This document shows positions 10,592-21,364 of a stretch of DNA of 64,000 bases, piece by piece. Source of the stretch: Amorphophallus konjac (lineage: Eukaryota > Streptophyta > Magnoliopsida > Alismatales > Araceae); contig JAHNEJ010000083.1 of the NCBI GenBank assembly GCA_022559845.1, positions 92,673 to 156,672 on the forward strand, written 5' to 3'. The position numbers were made by a program, and so were the translations under genes. The notes beneath the pieces are model-generated. The model was given only the letters and a program-made list of their open reading frames with translations. It ran no database searches and was not told the DNA's origin. How positions within the stretch are numbered: the first letter of the stretch is position 1; every line of letters begins with the position of its first letter.

Positions 10592-12127
10592 ATGCCCACC
10601 CATGGAGGTGCCCAGTACCATCACCCTGACACTATGGGTGAACACCGAGGTGCCAACCCGGGAGGCCGTTCCCTGGAGGACATGATAGCTCTACTCATGG
10701 AGTGCATGGATAGGTCCGAGCAAACTCTTAGGGAGCATACCGAGCGTATGGAGAGCCGATTCAAAGCCATGGAGGACCGCGCCGAGACTTCTGACCGATC
10801 TGTCCAAGGTCTGGTTGGAAGGTTAGAGAGTGTGGAGAGAACCCCTCGCCGAGACCTACCCGGCATTCTCCCGGCCCCTCAGGCACATGCTGCCCAGCCC
10901 ATGGCTGCTGCCCAGCTCGCACCACCTCGGGCTAAGGAGCAACGGCAACGTGCCCCCCATTTTGAGGACTACGAGTCTGACAATGATTACGAGGGAAATG
11001 GCCGGCGCCGACATGGTCACCGACCACATAGGGATGATGAGGACGAACAGATCCTTAAGACCGTCCGTGTGGACCCTCCCACGTTTGATGGGTCCAAGCC
11101 TTTGGAACCCAAGATCTATCTTGATTGGGAGGCCAGCATGGATCGGTCCTTTGAGTGGTTCAAGATGACGGACCATCGGAGGGTCAGATATGCCAAGATG
11201 AAGTTGTTGGGGCAAGCACAGACATACTGGAGCAATGTAGAGAGCTTGCTCTTTCAGCGTCATGAGCCTCAGATAGGTTCTTGGGATGAGATGAAGGACA
11301 AGCTTAGGCGTAAGTACCTTCCTGCCACGTACCGTCAACGACTTATTGATAGGTGGCAGAGTCTCACCCAAGGGGACCGATCCGTGTCAGACTACATCGC
11401 GGAGTTTGACGAGTACTTTTTGCGATGTGGCGTTACGCAGGAGAGCACCATGCCTGTATTGCGCTTCCGTCGTGGTTTGCGGCCCCACTACCAATATGAA
11501 TTATTTCGCCGTAATGTTACCACCTTGGAAGACGCATACCAGGTTGCTCTAGAGTTGGAGCAGTTCGAGGCGGAGTTCGCTCCCGTCCAGCGCCCGGGGT
11601 TCACTTATCAGCGTGGGACCGACCCTCGTACCACGCCTACCTCCTATAGCTGGTTTCCGATAGCCCGTCCCCCGGAACCCCCTCGGCAGGACCCCACTGC
11701 TCCTAGGCTCCGCACTTTCCCTCCGAGGGACCCTCCCCCTCGCCCGTAGGCACCCATCCCTGCCACTCGGCCTTATCAGCCCGCCGTACCAGCTCGGCCT
11801 CTTCTTCCTACACCCCCAGTCCATCGAGAGGACAAGGGGCCAATGATTGGTGGAACATCTCAGGGCAATGGGACACGAGACCGTTGCTACACTTGTGGTG
11901 GAGTTGGCCACTTTACCAGCAAGTGTCCCACTCGGGGAGCACTTGTTATTTCCGACACACCGGCCCGTGACCCCATGCCTGAGTTGGTGCCAGTCAGCTA
12001 CGAGCCGGACCAAGAATTGGTCGAGGAATTCTTTGATGAGTTATTGGAGGGCGAGTAGGTTGACGTCCCTGGTACCTCGTATCTGGATGACGTACATTTG
12101 GGTGTAGTCAGGTGCATCATTACCTAG
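10592..12127 (+). pseudogene. gag: gag of the plus-strand Ty3/gypsy element
   Basis: From the ATG at 10592, 248 bases after the PBS, the frame shows a charged N-terminus, then the gag core with FDGSKPLEPKIYLDWEASM, LLGQAQTYWSNVE, KLRRKYLPATYRQRLIDRWQ and SVSDYIAEFDEYFLRCG. A canonical CX2CX4HX4C knuckle, CYTCGGVGHFTSKC, follows at about 11886-11927. TAG stops at 11747, 12056 and 12125 are all in this same frame, and protease continues in it beyond. Each TAG fits a former CAG codon, a CHG site, so methylation-driven C-to-T decay is the likely cause. The family's Gag packages the element RNA. Confidence 0.88.
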
Positions 12128-13005
12128 CCTCAGGTGAGCGACGATTGGCGTCGCACCACTATATTCCACACATTTTGTAGGCTGGAAGGGAAAACTTGCA
12201 AGGTGATTATAGATAGCGGGAGTTGCATCAATGCTATCTCCACAGGCACCGTCAAGCGCCTTGGTTTGACGCCCGTGGATCACCCTGCACCTTACAGAGT
12301 TTCTTGGGTGGATTCCACTTCCATCCCGGTCGGACTGCGGTGTCTGGTGTCGCTGCAGTTCCAGGCGTACCATGATGCGATCTGGTGTGATGTACTACCT
12401 ATGGAGGTGGGTAGTATCATCCTTGGTCGGCCTTGGCTCTTTCACCGAGATGCCACCCTTCATGGTAGGTCGAACACTTGCACCTTCAACCATGATGGCC
12501 ATAGGATTACCCTCCACCCAGTCCAGCCGAAGGACCCATCTATTCGCGGACCAGCTGGCCCCAGCACTACGACCACTTCTGGTCAGGGGAGGGCCGGTCC
12601 ACCCACTTTGTCCTCGGCACAGGCATCCACCTCTTCGACTACTCCTAACAGAGTGGACCCTCCACCCAGGAGGTTGATGATGATCAGTCCGAGAGAGATA
12701 GAGCAGGAGGTGACCGGGGGTAACCCCATTCTAGCTGTCATCGTCAGGGGCGTTGAGGATGTTGCCCTTAGGTCCGAGGATGAGCATCCCCCGGAGATAG
12801 CTGCAATATTGCGGGAATTCTCTGATGTATTTTCCGAAGACCTCCCGGGAGGCCTTCCACTCATGAGGGATATCCAGCATGAGATCGACCTCGTTCCGGG
12901 CTCATCCTTGCCCAACCTTCCCCACTATAGGATGAGTCCCACGGACCATGCCGAGCTACAGCGGCAGGTCGAGGAGTTGATGATTCGGGGATCTCTTCGA
13001 GACAG
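12128..13005 (+). pseudogene. pol: Protease and start of reverse transcriptase, truncated
   Basis: The same frame continues with an aspartic protease: CKVIIDSGSCINAIS (active-site Asp codon at 12212), and later SIILGRPWLFHRDATLHG, the flap/ILGRPWL block of gypsy proteases. After a Pro/Thr/Ser-rich linker the RT begins with FSDVFSEDLPGGLP, HEIDLVPGS and HYRMSPTDHAELQRQVEELM. Similarity ends with SLRDS at 13005, exactly where the X terminal sequence begins. The catalytic RT motifs are therefore absent. Confidence 0.88.
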
Positions 13006-13329
13006 TGTGGACACACTAAAAGTCACTTATTCAAGTGGTTTCATCTATTGAGTGCGTGGGCGTGCCAGTCACAGAAGTGACAATTTATTCAGGCTCTAAA
13101 GAGCCCATGCTGCGCTCGATCTGACTTCGTCAGACGATTGTGTGGTTCGGGTCGGGACCAAAACCCGCCGCGCCGTAAAGGTCACGACGTCATTTACATC
13201 CCCCATACGAGGGAACACCCTTGATTAATCGCCGAGATTCAGGGCCTCATGGCCAAGAAATTAATTGCATGAAAGGTCTATTACGAGGTATTGAAGTCCT
13301 CATGCGAGGGCGAGAAGGAAACATTCGAG

Positions 13330-14430
13330 ATCGTGTCGGTCGTGTACTGACCATTTAATGTTCGGATGAATGTCCGGCTCGAGAAAATCACGGTTGTCGC
13401 GGGAAAACCGGAATGCATGTATGCCGAGGTACAGTAAATTTATTGTTCGGAAGAGCGGAAAACATTTGGCTGAGCCTCGGTTGGAGCGGTCAAAAACCAA
13501 TAAATCTGTTGGCCCGATGCAAGAGCAAGCTGCGACCATACTACGGTGTGCCCCCCGCGGTCGAAACAAGACTTGCATGAGCGTCATTGATATTTTCGGT
13601 GCCAAGGGGCAACGAGGGAATATCCCTTAAATCGGCTGAAAAGCCCTGTGTCTGGGGAAGCGGAAGTTCGAAACGTGTCGGTCATTCGGGAGACCATTTA
13701 ATACTCGGACGGGAGTCCGGCTTGAGAATATTGTAATCATCGCGGGAGAACCTGGAAGATATGCATGCCGGGATACGGCAAGTTTATTATTCCGAGACAC
13801 TGAAAACATTCGGTTGAATCTCAGTTATTGTAGCCGGAAACCAGTGAATCTATTGGCCCGGTGCGAGACCAAGTCAGGACCATACCGGGGGCGCCTCCCG
13901 CGGTCCAAACGGGGCTTGCGTGGGCATCATTAATGTTCCCGGTGCCGGAGGGCAACGGGGAAGAGTCCCGGGACTAGATTCCAAAACCGAAACGTGTTCG
14001 AAGGAAGCGAGCTATAGGCCGAGGGTGTGGGTCAGACAATGACCATAATCGGGACGAACCCGAGGTCCAAGCACAGCCCACAAAGGCCTTATTGATATTC
14101 CCATGTGTAGGGTCCAAGGAGGATGGGAGCCGTCTCGTTCTATTCCGATTTTTGTAGGTCACTCACGGACCACTTTATATTCGGACAGAGGTCCGTATTG
14201 AAGGTACGACGTAGATGAAAACAACCCCGTACAAATGTGTGCCGAGGTCGCGGCACTTTTGATGAAAGAACGGAAACGAATCCCAATGGGAACAAGTCCG
14301 GTTTGACGAAATATCGGCCCAGAGCAATGTCGGATTACGGCCATATCGGGATGGTTCCCAAGGTCGGAACTCGACTCGGATGGGCGGCATTAATATTCCC
14401 TTTATACCGGGTCCTGAGGAGAGACAAGGC
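13330..14430. repeat. Diverged tandem repeat of about 343 bp in the X LTR
   Basis: A unit beginning near GTGTCGGTC...ACCATTTAAT recurs: the ACCATTT landmark is at 13350 and 13693 (343 bp apart), with a third related copy at 14169 after an extra 130 bp or so. Copies share landmarks such as TCGGA...GTCCGGCT, GCATGCCG and TTTATT, but differ at many bases, so the duplication is old. Confidence 0.7.
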
Positions 14431-14448
14431 TGCGGGGCAGATCTCGTC

Positions 14449-15240
14449 GTTTTATCATTATTTACATTTTAATTATTACTTTTTGTTATTATTATTATTG
14501 TTCTCTTATATATATATATATGTGTGTGTGGTTTTTTTAGGGTGGATTTGTCTATTATTATTTGTGTATTCCATTATTATTTGTTTATTTGTTATCTTTT
14601 GTTAAGTTTGTTATTATCATTTGTTTGTTTTATTACCATTTGTCTATTTATTATTCTTGTTGAGTTTGTTGTTATTATCACTTGTTTCTTTATTATTATC
14701 ATTCATTCATTTATCTCCTTTTTTTGAATTTGTTATTATTATTATCTACTATTTTCTTATCATCATTATTATTTATTCCCTTTTGTGAGTTTGTTATTAT
14801 TATTATTATTATTATTTTTATTGTTATTTGTTTACTTCTTATATTTTATTTTAGCTTATTATTATTATTATTATTATCATTATATGTTCCTTGGTTACTA
14901 TTACTTATTCATCCATTTTTTTGAATTTGTTATCATTATTTATTATTATTATTATTATTTGTTATGTTGGGAGAGTGCGTGGAGAGATGAGCCAAAAGGG
15001 GCCGGAGATGATGAGAGCCGCATCGTTTGGTTCATTATTACAACCATTATTTATCGTTATCATCATTCATTTGTTTATTCATTTAGTTCATGTGCTCCTC
15101 ATTGATCCTTCTTATATTACATGTGCATTATGTCCTCCCTCTTCTTTTATGAAATTATTTATTTATCTTTATTATTATTCTTTTTATTTATTATTATTAT
15201 TATTTCATTATTATGTTGTTGTTGTTTTTTTTTATTGCTG
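14449..15240. repeat. TTA/ATT-rich microsatellite region
   Basis: Roughly 800 bp dominated by TTATTATT, TTTGTTATT and TATATATATA tracts, broken by a 100-bp GC-richer piece near 14965-15040. The hydrophobic open frames here are compositional and should not be read as genes. Confidence 0.9.
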
Positions 15241-15339
15241 CATTCAAGGCGAGAGGCATGCCGAGGTTGCGCCGGGTGATGGTGGCTGAGAGGCTGTGCC
15301 GGGCGGAAGGGTTGAAGAGTGTACCGGAGAAGGGGCTAG

Positions 15340-15655
15340 GAAGGGTATGCCAGGCAAGACACGATCAGAGTGTACTGGGCAAGACCTGGACGGGGTGTAC
15401 CGGGCAAGACCAAAGAGGGGTGTACCGGGCAGGGCGCGGTTAGGGTGTACCGGGCAAAGCTTGGATGGGGTGTACCGGGCAAGGCATGGTTAGGGTGTAC
15501 CGGGTAAAGCTTGGATGGGGTGTACCGGGCAAGGCATGATTAGGGTACATGATGGGGTGTACCGGGCAAGGCATGATTATGGTGTACCGGGTAAAGCTTG
15601 GATGGGGTGTACCGGGCAAGGCATGGCTAGGGTGTACCGGGTAAAGCCCAAGAGG
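15340..15655. repeat. Minisatellite built on GTGTACCGGG, about 10 copies at 24-27 bp
   Basis: The core GTGTACCGGGCAAGGC alternates with GTGTACCGGGTAAAGCTTGG, giving a dimeric pattern of about 51 bp. Copies run from about 15390 to 15640. Confidence 0.85.
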
Positions 15656-16675
15656 GGCTTCTCCTTCATCTTCTTATGTCTTTTCTTCTCTTCTCTTCTT
15701 TGGTCTTATGCAATGCACGTGGGCTTTCTCTTCTCTCCTCTTGATCATTTCCCTTTCTTTCTTCTTTGCATGACAAATGTTCAAATTTGCTTGGTTATCA
15801 TCTGGTCCGATTCTCTTCATATTGTCTGTGGTTCTCTTATCTCGGTTGAAGCACTTTACCATTATTCATTTCATTTGTTTGTTGCTTCCTTCGTCTGTTA
15901 CCATGTTATTATTTCTGATGAAAATTTGGCAGCATCTCCCCTTGACCCAGATCATAAGGGAGATACAGGGAACGCGCCCACAAGGAGTGGCGGAACCCGA
16001 CAATTTGAGGTGGGTGCCAAGGCAGCAACACCTTTGAGAAAACTTCAGAAAACTCGGAGAAAACACCGAACGAGGGACACTAGGCTGACATAGACTGGGG
16101 ATGCACCGGGTGAATGTATATAAGGGAAGCGATGGTATTCAGAGACAGACAATGGGGAACCATGAAGAAAGTAAAACAGCGAGAAATGTAGACATAGAAG
16201 GAATATTTGTAGGAAGATATAGAAAATGTTTGCAAGCTTTTCTTCTATTCCTCATAAAAAGGGGAGAGATACATGGGCTAGTACATTGCAGGGGGGAGAG
16301 AATGAAGACAGAAATACAGTGGGGGGAATAATGGAGCATCCGCTCCTTCCTCTCTCTTTTCTCTTCTTCTTCTTCTTCTCTTCCTTTTTTTGCACACAGT
16401 CGGTGGGGGACGGACCAGCAAGGGGGAGCAGGAGCTTCTCCTTTCCTTTTTCTTTTCTCTTCTTCTTCTTCTCTTCCTTCTTTTCACCGGGGTCCTCCTC
16501 CTCTTCAGCCCTCTGGGAGGCCTCATTTATACAGACGGACGTGAAATCGTTTCCTCACTGTATTAGAAGTCCAAGTCTCCATCATACCAGATGGCTTCTT
16601 GCAGTGCAAGGCAATGAGCTGTCAGCCAAAAAGGTGAGATTACTGGTCAAAAGCGGTCCTTTTGTCAGACAGGAA
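15656..16675. other. X LTR middle part, no gene seen
   Basis: Contains pyrimidine-rich TTCTTCTTCTCTTCC blocks (15660-15710, 16350-16500), a plus-strand TGTATATAAGGG near 16115, and the minus-strand LTR TATA box near 16525. No conserved protein was recognised. Confidence 0.6.
16521..16533 (-). promoter_or_regulatory. TATA box of the X LTR promoter
   Basis: The minus strand reads GTATAAATGAGG. It lies about 1.5 kb downstream of the LTR start on that strand and is followed by a purine-rich stretch, matching the organisation of the Y LTR promoter. Confidence 0.5.
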
Positions 16676-17165
16676 GACTGCTACAGTGCTCGGCCTACTA
16701 CAGTGCTCGGCCATGCCTTCTCCAACTTTAGCTCAGACTGCTACAGTGCTCGGCCATGCTATATTGCTCTCTTCAGGCTCGGTTGCTACAATAGCACGGC
16801 CTTCTCCAACTTTAGCTCGGACTGCTACAGTGCTCGGTCTACTACAGTGCTCGGCCATGCTATATTGCTCTCTTCAGGCTCGGTTGCTATAATAGCACGG
16901 CCTTCTCCAACTTTAGCTCGGACTGCTACAGTGCTCGATCTGCTATAGTGCTCGGCCATGCTATATTGCTCTCTTCAGGCTCGGTTGCTACAATAGCATG
17001 GCCTTCTCCAACTTTAGCTCAGACTGCTACAGTGCTCGGTCTGCTACAGTGCTCGGCCATGCTATATTGCTCTCTTCAGGCTCGGTTGCTACAATAGCAC
17101 GGCCTTCTCCAACTTTAGCTCAGACTGCTACAGTGCTCGGTCTGCTATAGTGCTCGGCCATGCTT
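16676..17165. repeat. 101-bp tandem repeat, about 4.5 copies
   Basis: The landmark AGGCTCGGTTGCTA recurs at 16775, 16876, 16977 and 17078, an exact 101-bp spacing. Each unit contains CTGCTACAGTGCTCGG, itself a small internal repeat that goes on degenerately to about 17300. Confidence 0.9.
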
Positions 17166-17329
17166 CAGGAGTCCATTAGCACGGCCTTCTTTAAATTTGG
17201 GTCGGATTGCTTCAGAAGCTCTGACTGCTACAGTGCTCGGTCTGCTACAGTGCTCGGCCATGCTACAGTGTTCGGCTGCTACAATGCTTGGCCATGCTTC
17301 AGTGCTTGTCCAAGCCAACGGGCGTGCCG

Positions 17330-17830
17330 TTGGAGAAGCTAGTAAGGCGTGCCGCTGGAGGGGCTTAAGGAGTGTGCCACTGGAAGGGCGCAACAAGTGT
17401 GCCGTTGAGAGGGCCTTGCAAGGAGCGTGCCGACGAGGGTGGCAAATAAAGGCGTGTGCCGCTGAAGCTGCACGGGGTGCGCCGCTGAGGGCACCCAGGG
17501 GTGTGCCGGGCTAGGCCGGCTAGGGTGTGCCGCTGAAGCACGGGCTAGGTGGCCTGGGTGTGCCGTCGGAGGGCTTGGGATGGTGTGTGCCGCTGAAGGA
17601 GGGCACGGGGTGAGTGTGTCGCTGAAGGGGCACCAAGGCGTGCTGCTGAGGGGGCACATGGAGTGTGCCGCTGAAGGGCCGCCAAGGTGTGCCGCTGAGG
17701 GGCTTCCAGGGCGTGCCGCTGAGGGGGCGCGGGGAGTGTGCCGCTGAGGGGCCGCCAAGGCGTGCCGCTGAGGGGCTGCCAGGGCATGCCGCTGAAGGGG
17801 CGCAGGGAGTGTGCTGCTGAAGGGCTAAAT
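17330..17830. repeat. Degenerate minisatellite with core GTGCCGCTGA
   Basis: About 18-20 loose copies of a 24-30 bp unit, GTGTGCCGCTGAGGGG with variable tails such as CCGCCAAGG. GC rich and diverged, so copy limits are approximate. Confidence 0.75.
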
Positions 17831-18075
17831 GGGCAGTCCCAAGCCTGTTGTGAGTGCGAGTTGTGGCCCATTTGATTTTCTTCGAGGCCCGTGGATTGTG
17901 AGGCTCTTGGCGGTTGATTTCTCTTCACTGTCGCGACTCCGGAGACAGGTTCAGGGTAGTATATGCGTTTGTTTGGAGAGTTCGGATGGCCCATATTCTC
18001 CGTAATTTTTATTTGGAGTCGTTGTTGATGCTAGACTAGTTGGGACGTATGGGCGTGCAATTTTACGTGTCCACA

Positions 18076-18100
18076 AATGCCTTCCACCCACGGGTAGCGC
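18076..18100 (-). promoter_or_regulatory. Polypurine tract of element X
   Basis: On the minus strand GGGTGGAAGGCATT abuts the LTR end. The same place in Y reads GGTGGGGGGCATT. The conserved ACA/AATGCC junction in both elements supports the assignment. Confidence 0.55.
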
Positions 18101-18124
18101 AGGCGAAGGATGAGCCGGGCGGTG

Positions 18125-18765
18125 CCCATGGGTGTACTGGTCTCTTTTTCTCTTCGTCGGTGCCGACGGGGTGTCGGAAGCTGACGTGGCATGTTTGTCT
18201 CTTCTTCTCTTCATCCGTGCCGACAGGGTGTCGGGAGCTGACACGGTCTATTTGTCTCTTCCTCCCTTCGTCAGTGCCGACGGGGTGCCGGGGACTGACA
18301 TAGAATGTTGGTCTCTTTGCCTCTTCATCAGTGTCGACGGGGTGCCGGAAACTGAAGCAGTATGTTGGTCTCTTGGTCTCTTCATCAGTGCCGGGTGCCG
18401 GGAACTGAAACAGTATATTGGTCTCTTTGTCTCTTCATCAGTGTCGACGGGGTGTCGGGAACTGAAGCAGTATGTTGGTCTCTTTGTCTCTTCATCAGTG
18501 CCGACGAGGTGCCGGGAACTGAAGCAGTATGTTGGTCTCTTTGTCTCTTCATCAGTGCCGACGGGGTGTCGAGAACTGACCTGGTTTGTTGGTCTCTTTG
18601 TCTCTTCGTCAGTGCTGACAGCGGGAGTTGACCTGGTTTGTTGGTCTCTTTGTCTCTTTGTCAGTGCCGACAGGGTGCCGGGAGCTGACCTGGTTTGTTG
18701 ATCTCTTGGTCTCTTCGTCAGTACCGACAGGGTGCCGGGAGTTGACCTGGTTTGTTGCCTCTTGG
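18125..18765 (+). repeat. 57-bp tandem repeat, about 11 copies
   Basis: Units carry CTCTTCATCAGTGCCGACGG and GTCTCTTTGT. The landmark GTCTCTTT falls at 18421, 18478 and 18535 (57-bp steps). Because 57 is divisible by three, a plus-strand frame stays open from 18132 to 18701 and reads as a 19-residue repeat (VGLFVSSSVPTGCREL-type). There is no sign that it is expressed. Confidence 0.88.
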
Positions 18766-18769
18766 TCTC

Positions 18770-19700
18770 TTCTTTCTTTCTTTTCTTCTCTCTTTTCTCT
18801 TCTTCTCTTCTTTTTCTTCTCTTCTCTTTTTTGTCATCTCTTTTTGTCCTTTTTGCTGTTGTTTCTTTTTGTTTCTTCTCTTCTTCCCTTCTTTTCCCTT
18901 CTTTTTTTTAAGAACTCCAGGTGGTTGTTGGCGTGGATGCCAATGATATAAGAGTTGTAGGCACAGCGGCCGATAATTGAGAGCTGTTGGCATGGGAGCC
19001 AATAAGTGAAAAGCTGTCGACCCGAAGGTCGATGATTAGAAAGCCGTCGGCTCTGGGGCCGATAAGTGAGGCCAAAACAGCCAAGGCTGGAAGCGGGTTT
19101 CAAGAGCCGAAGTTGCGAAAGGCGAGCCATGCGGGCAGAGAGAAGGGTTTCTTGATGCAAAAGGGATGTTCGTCGCCCAAAGGGACGGAGAGAAGAGTTT
19201 TTATTTTGTTGATTTAAAATGCGCCGGGGATACCGGTTATGAAACCCGGACTCTGGGAAAGTGGGTCGCAAGGGCCAAAGTTGGTGTTACGGAAGCGGGC
19301 CGTGCAGGCCGAATTCTGGGGAGCAGGCCGTAAAGGTCGAATTCTGGGGAGCAGGCTGTAAAGGCCGAATTCTGGGAGCAGGCCGTAAAGGGCCAAATTC
19401 TGGGAAGCGGGCTGCAAGAGCCGGAAATGTTGGGAAGCGGGCCGCAAGGGTCGAATCGGGGAAGCCGGCTATGGGAGCCAGAATCGGGGAGTAGGCCGCG
19501 AAGGCCAAAGGTAAGAAGGCTGCAAGAGCCAAAGATATTGGGAAGCAAGCCACGAGGGCCAGAATTGTGAAGCAGGCTATAAAAGTCGGAGTTGGGAGAT
19601 TAAGGAGCCGTGAGGGCAAGATGTAGGCCATGGGGGCCAAGATTGGACCCTACGAGCCGTAGCTGGGAACGTAGGCTTCGATAGCCGAAATTGAGTTTAT
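18770..19700. repeat. Pyrimidine tract and degenerate 'GGGCCGCAAGGGCC' repeats of element X
   Basis: 18770-18910 is a CT-rich tract (TTCTTCTCTTC). 18910-19080 has loose units ending GCCGATAAGTGA. 19260-19700 has about 15 copies of a 20-24 bp unit of the type GGGAAGCGGGCCGCAAGGGC, which comes back at 20880-21360. Confidence 0.75.
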
Positions 19701-20090
19701 TGTATGCACACATTTTTATTATTTATTATTTATTATTATATTTTTTTTAAGCATGCAAGCATTCATTAGCAAGCATAACATAAATATAAGTAAGGTAGCT
19801 CCCCTTATAGGGGACAGGATAGGGACATCGCCCGTAATTCGTAGATGCGGTGCGGGCCGCGAGACACAACTGAGGGGTGGTGCACCCGTCAAGAGGATAT
19901 CGCATGTCTTGCATGCATAGCCTAAATTCACGCATTTCACCCGAGGTAATTCTCTGTGGCGTGGGAGTGCAAATGTGTGAACAAAGGGCCATAACCATAG
20001 GGATATGCAGGTTTTCCTGGTGACACTCGAGGATCACTCTAGCGCCTACACATTAGTTCCGGGCTTTCGACTTTCGGTAGCTTCACACAG
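19701..20090. other. Unassigned internal DNA of element X
   Basis: A short ATT-rich tract (19715-19750) and then about 340 bp of mixed sequence in which I see no conserved protein, RNA gene or repeat. Confidence 0.4.
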
Positions 20091-20114
20091 CCCCCATCTG
20101 TTTATTTTGGTAGC

Positions 20115-20345
20115 GGATTTCACCGTTCGGCGCGAGTCTCCTCATGTGTCTCAATGGGGATTCCCGGCTACTAGGATTCATCCTTATTATAATTCTATTA
20201 CAGATTCCACCGTTTGGCGCGAGTCTCCTCATGTGTCTCAATAGGGATTCCCGGCTACTAGGATTCGTCCTTATTATAATTCGCTTCACCATTTCGCGCG
20301 AGTCTCCTCATGTGTCTCAATGGGGATTCCCGGCTACTCGGATTC
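20115..20345. repeat. Three diverged copies of a 79-87 bp repeat
   Basis: The landmark CGCGAGTCTCCTCATGTGTC appears at 20131, 20218 and 20297, followed each time by CCCGGCTACT and GGATTC. Period 87 then 79 bp. Confidence 0.85.
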
Positions 20346-20879
20346 ACGTGTCCCTCTCTTTTTTTTCTCTCTCTCTTTTTTTTTTACAGTGGGGGTAGGC
20401 AGCTTTTTCCTCACGATTACCTTTCATGCGAGTGCAGGAATTCAAGTCTCCGTAGAGTGCTAAGAAGAAATTCGGGCAATCCTTATAGTCGAAGGCTATT
20501 GAACACATTAAGTGCTAAGTGTGGGAGCGTTGCCTCAGGTTTATTTTGTGAGTTGGGCTTAGCGGTTCAGCCATGACTCTTCCCCTTGACGTGTGCACCT
20601 GCCATAATTGGCTTCCCTTCGAGCATATGCCGTGACGCGCGTGCACCCGGAATCGGGGCGATATTATTTAGCAAGGAAACACGGTCCTAGAAAATTCCAA
20701 TGAGGTGTATTATTCTATATTAAGCAACCATGCAAGCAGGGCAATCATGCATTATCTTTTTTGTTTTTTATTTTTTGTGTTTGTTTTGTTGTTTTTTATT
20801 GTTGTTGTTGTTGTTTCTTTTTTTTTGCATAGGAAAATATTGTTGTTACGTATATGTGTAGTGGTAGTAAAGGTATTAG
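20346..20879. other. Unassigned internal DNA of element X
   Basis: Includes a CT tract (20350-20385), about 320 bp of mixed sequence and a T-rich stretch (20755-20830). No gene or RNA was recognised. Confidence 0.4.
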
Positions 20880-21362
20880 GGAGGCAGACCGCAAAAGGGC
20901 TGAGAGGATATTAGGGAAGCGGGCTGCAGGAGCCGAAGTTATGGGATGCGAGCCGCAAAGGCCGAATTCTGGGAAGCAGGCTACGAGAGCCAGACTTGGG
21001 AAGCAGGCCACGAAGGCCAAAGGTAAGCAGGCTGCAAGAGCCAAAGCTGGGAAGCAGGCTATGAAAGCCGAAGGGAAGCAGGCTACGAGAGCCAGAATTG
21101 GGAAGTAGGCCACGAAGGCCAAAGGTAAGCAGGCTGCCAGAGCCAGAATTGGGAAGCATGCTATAAAAGCCGAAGGGAAGCAGGCTGCAGGAGTCGAAAT
21201 TATGGGAAGTGGGCCATGAAGGCCAAAGGTAAGCAGGCTGCAAGAGCCAGAATTGGGAAGCATGCTATAAAAGCCGAGGGGAAGCAGGCTGCGAGAGCCA
21301 GAGATAAGCAGGCCACGAGGGCTGAATTTGGGAAGCAGGCTACATGAGCTAGGATCTGGGAG
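20880..21362. repeat. Degenerate 'GGGAAGCAGGC' minisatellite, second block
   Basis: About 20 loose copies of a 21-26 bp unit such as GGGAAGCAGGCTACGAGAGC, related to the block at 19260-19700. Some larger groupings repeat, for example the trio ending GGTAAGCAGGCTGC. Confidence 0.8.
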
Positions 21363-21364
21363 GC

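Larger units (their letters stand above)
8156..13005 (+). mobile_element. Plus-strand Ty3/gypsy element with initiator-Met PBS, 3' part cut off
   Basis: LTR, PBS (10333), gag with zinc knuckle, protease and the first part of RT follow in order on the plus strand in one reading frame. All similarity stops at 13005/13006, just inside RT, where an unrelated sequence beginning TGTGGACAC starts. The rest of RT, RNase H, integrase and the 3' LTR are not in the window. The gag type and PBS suggest a chromovirus-like element, but no chromodomain is visible because that end is missing. The left edge is tentative. Confidence 0.8.
13006..18075 (-). repeat. 3' LTR of element X, about 5.07 kb
   Basis: Bounded by the 9-bp inverted ends TGTGGACAC and GTGTCCACA. 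The possible target duplication before it is GACAG (13001-13005). A minus-strand TATA box, GTATAAATGAGG, lies at about 16521-16532, in the place of an LTR promoter. The LTR is unusually long and carries at least five tandem-repeat blocks, listed separately. The second LTR is not in the window, so boundaries rest on the terminal inverted repeat, the junction in RT and the adjacent PPT. Confidence 0.6.

Noticed and set aside
13006..13030. Reading the X left end as a DNA transposon terminal inverted repeat with 18067-18075
   Set aside because: The 9-bp inverted ends fit LTR termini equally well, the adjacent purine tract and shared junction with Y favour an LTR, and no transposase is present between them.
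14449..15240. Several hydrophobic open frames rich in Leu, Ile, Phe and Tyr, like membrane proteins
   Set aside because: They come from TTA/ATT and TTT microsatellite sequence in every frame. There is no conserved domain or codon pattern.
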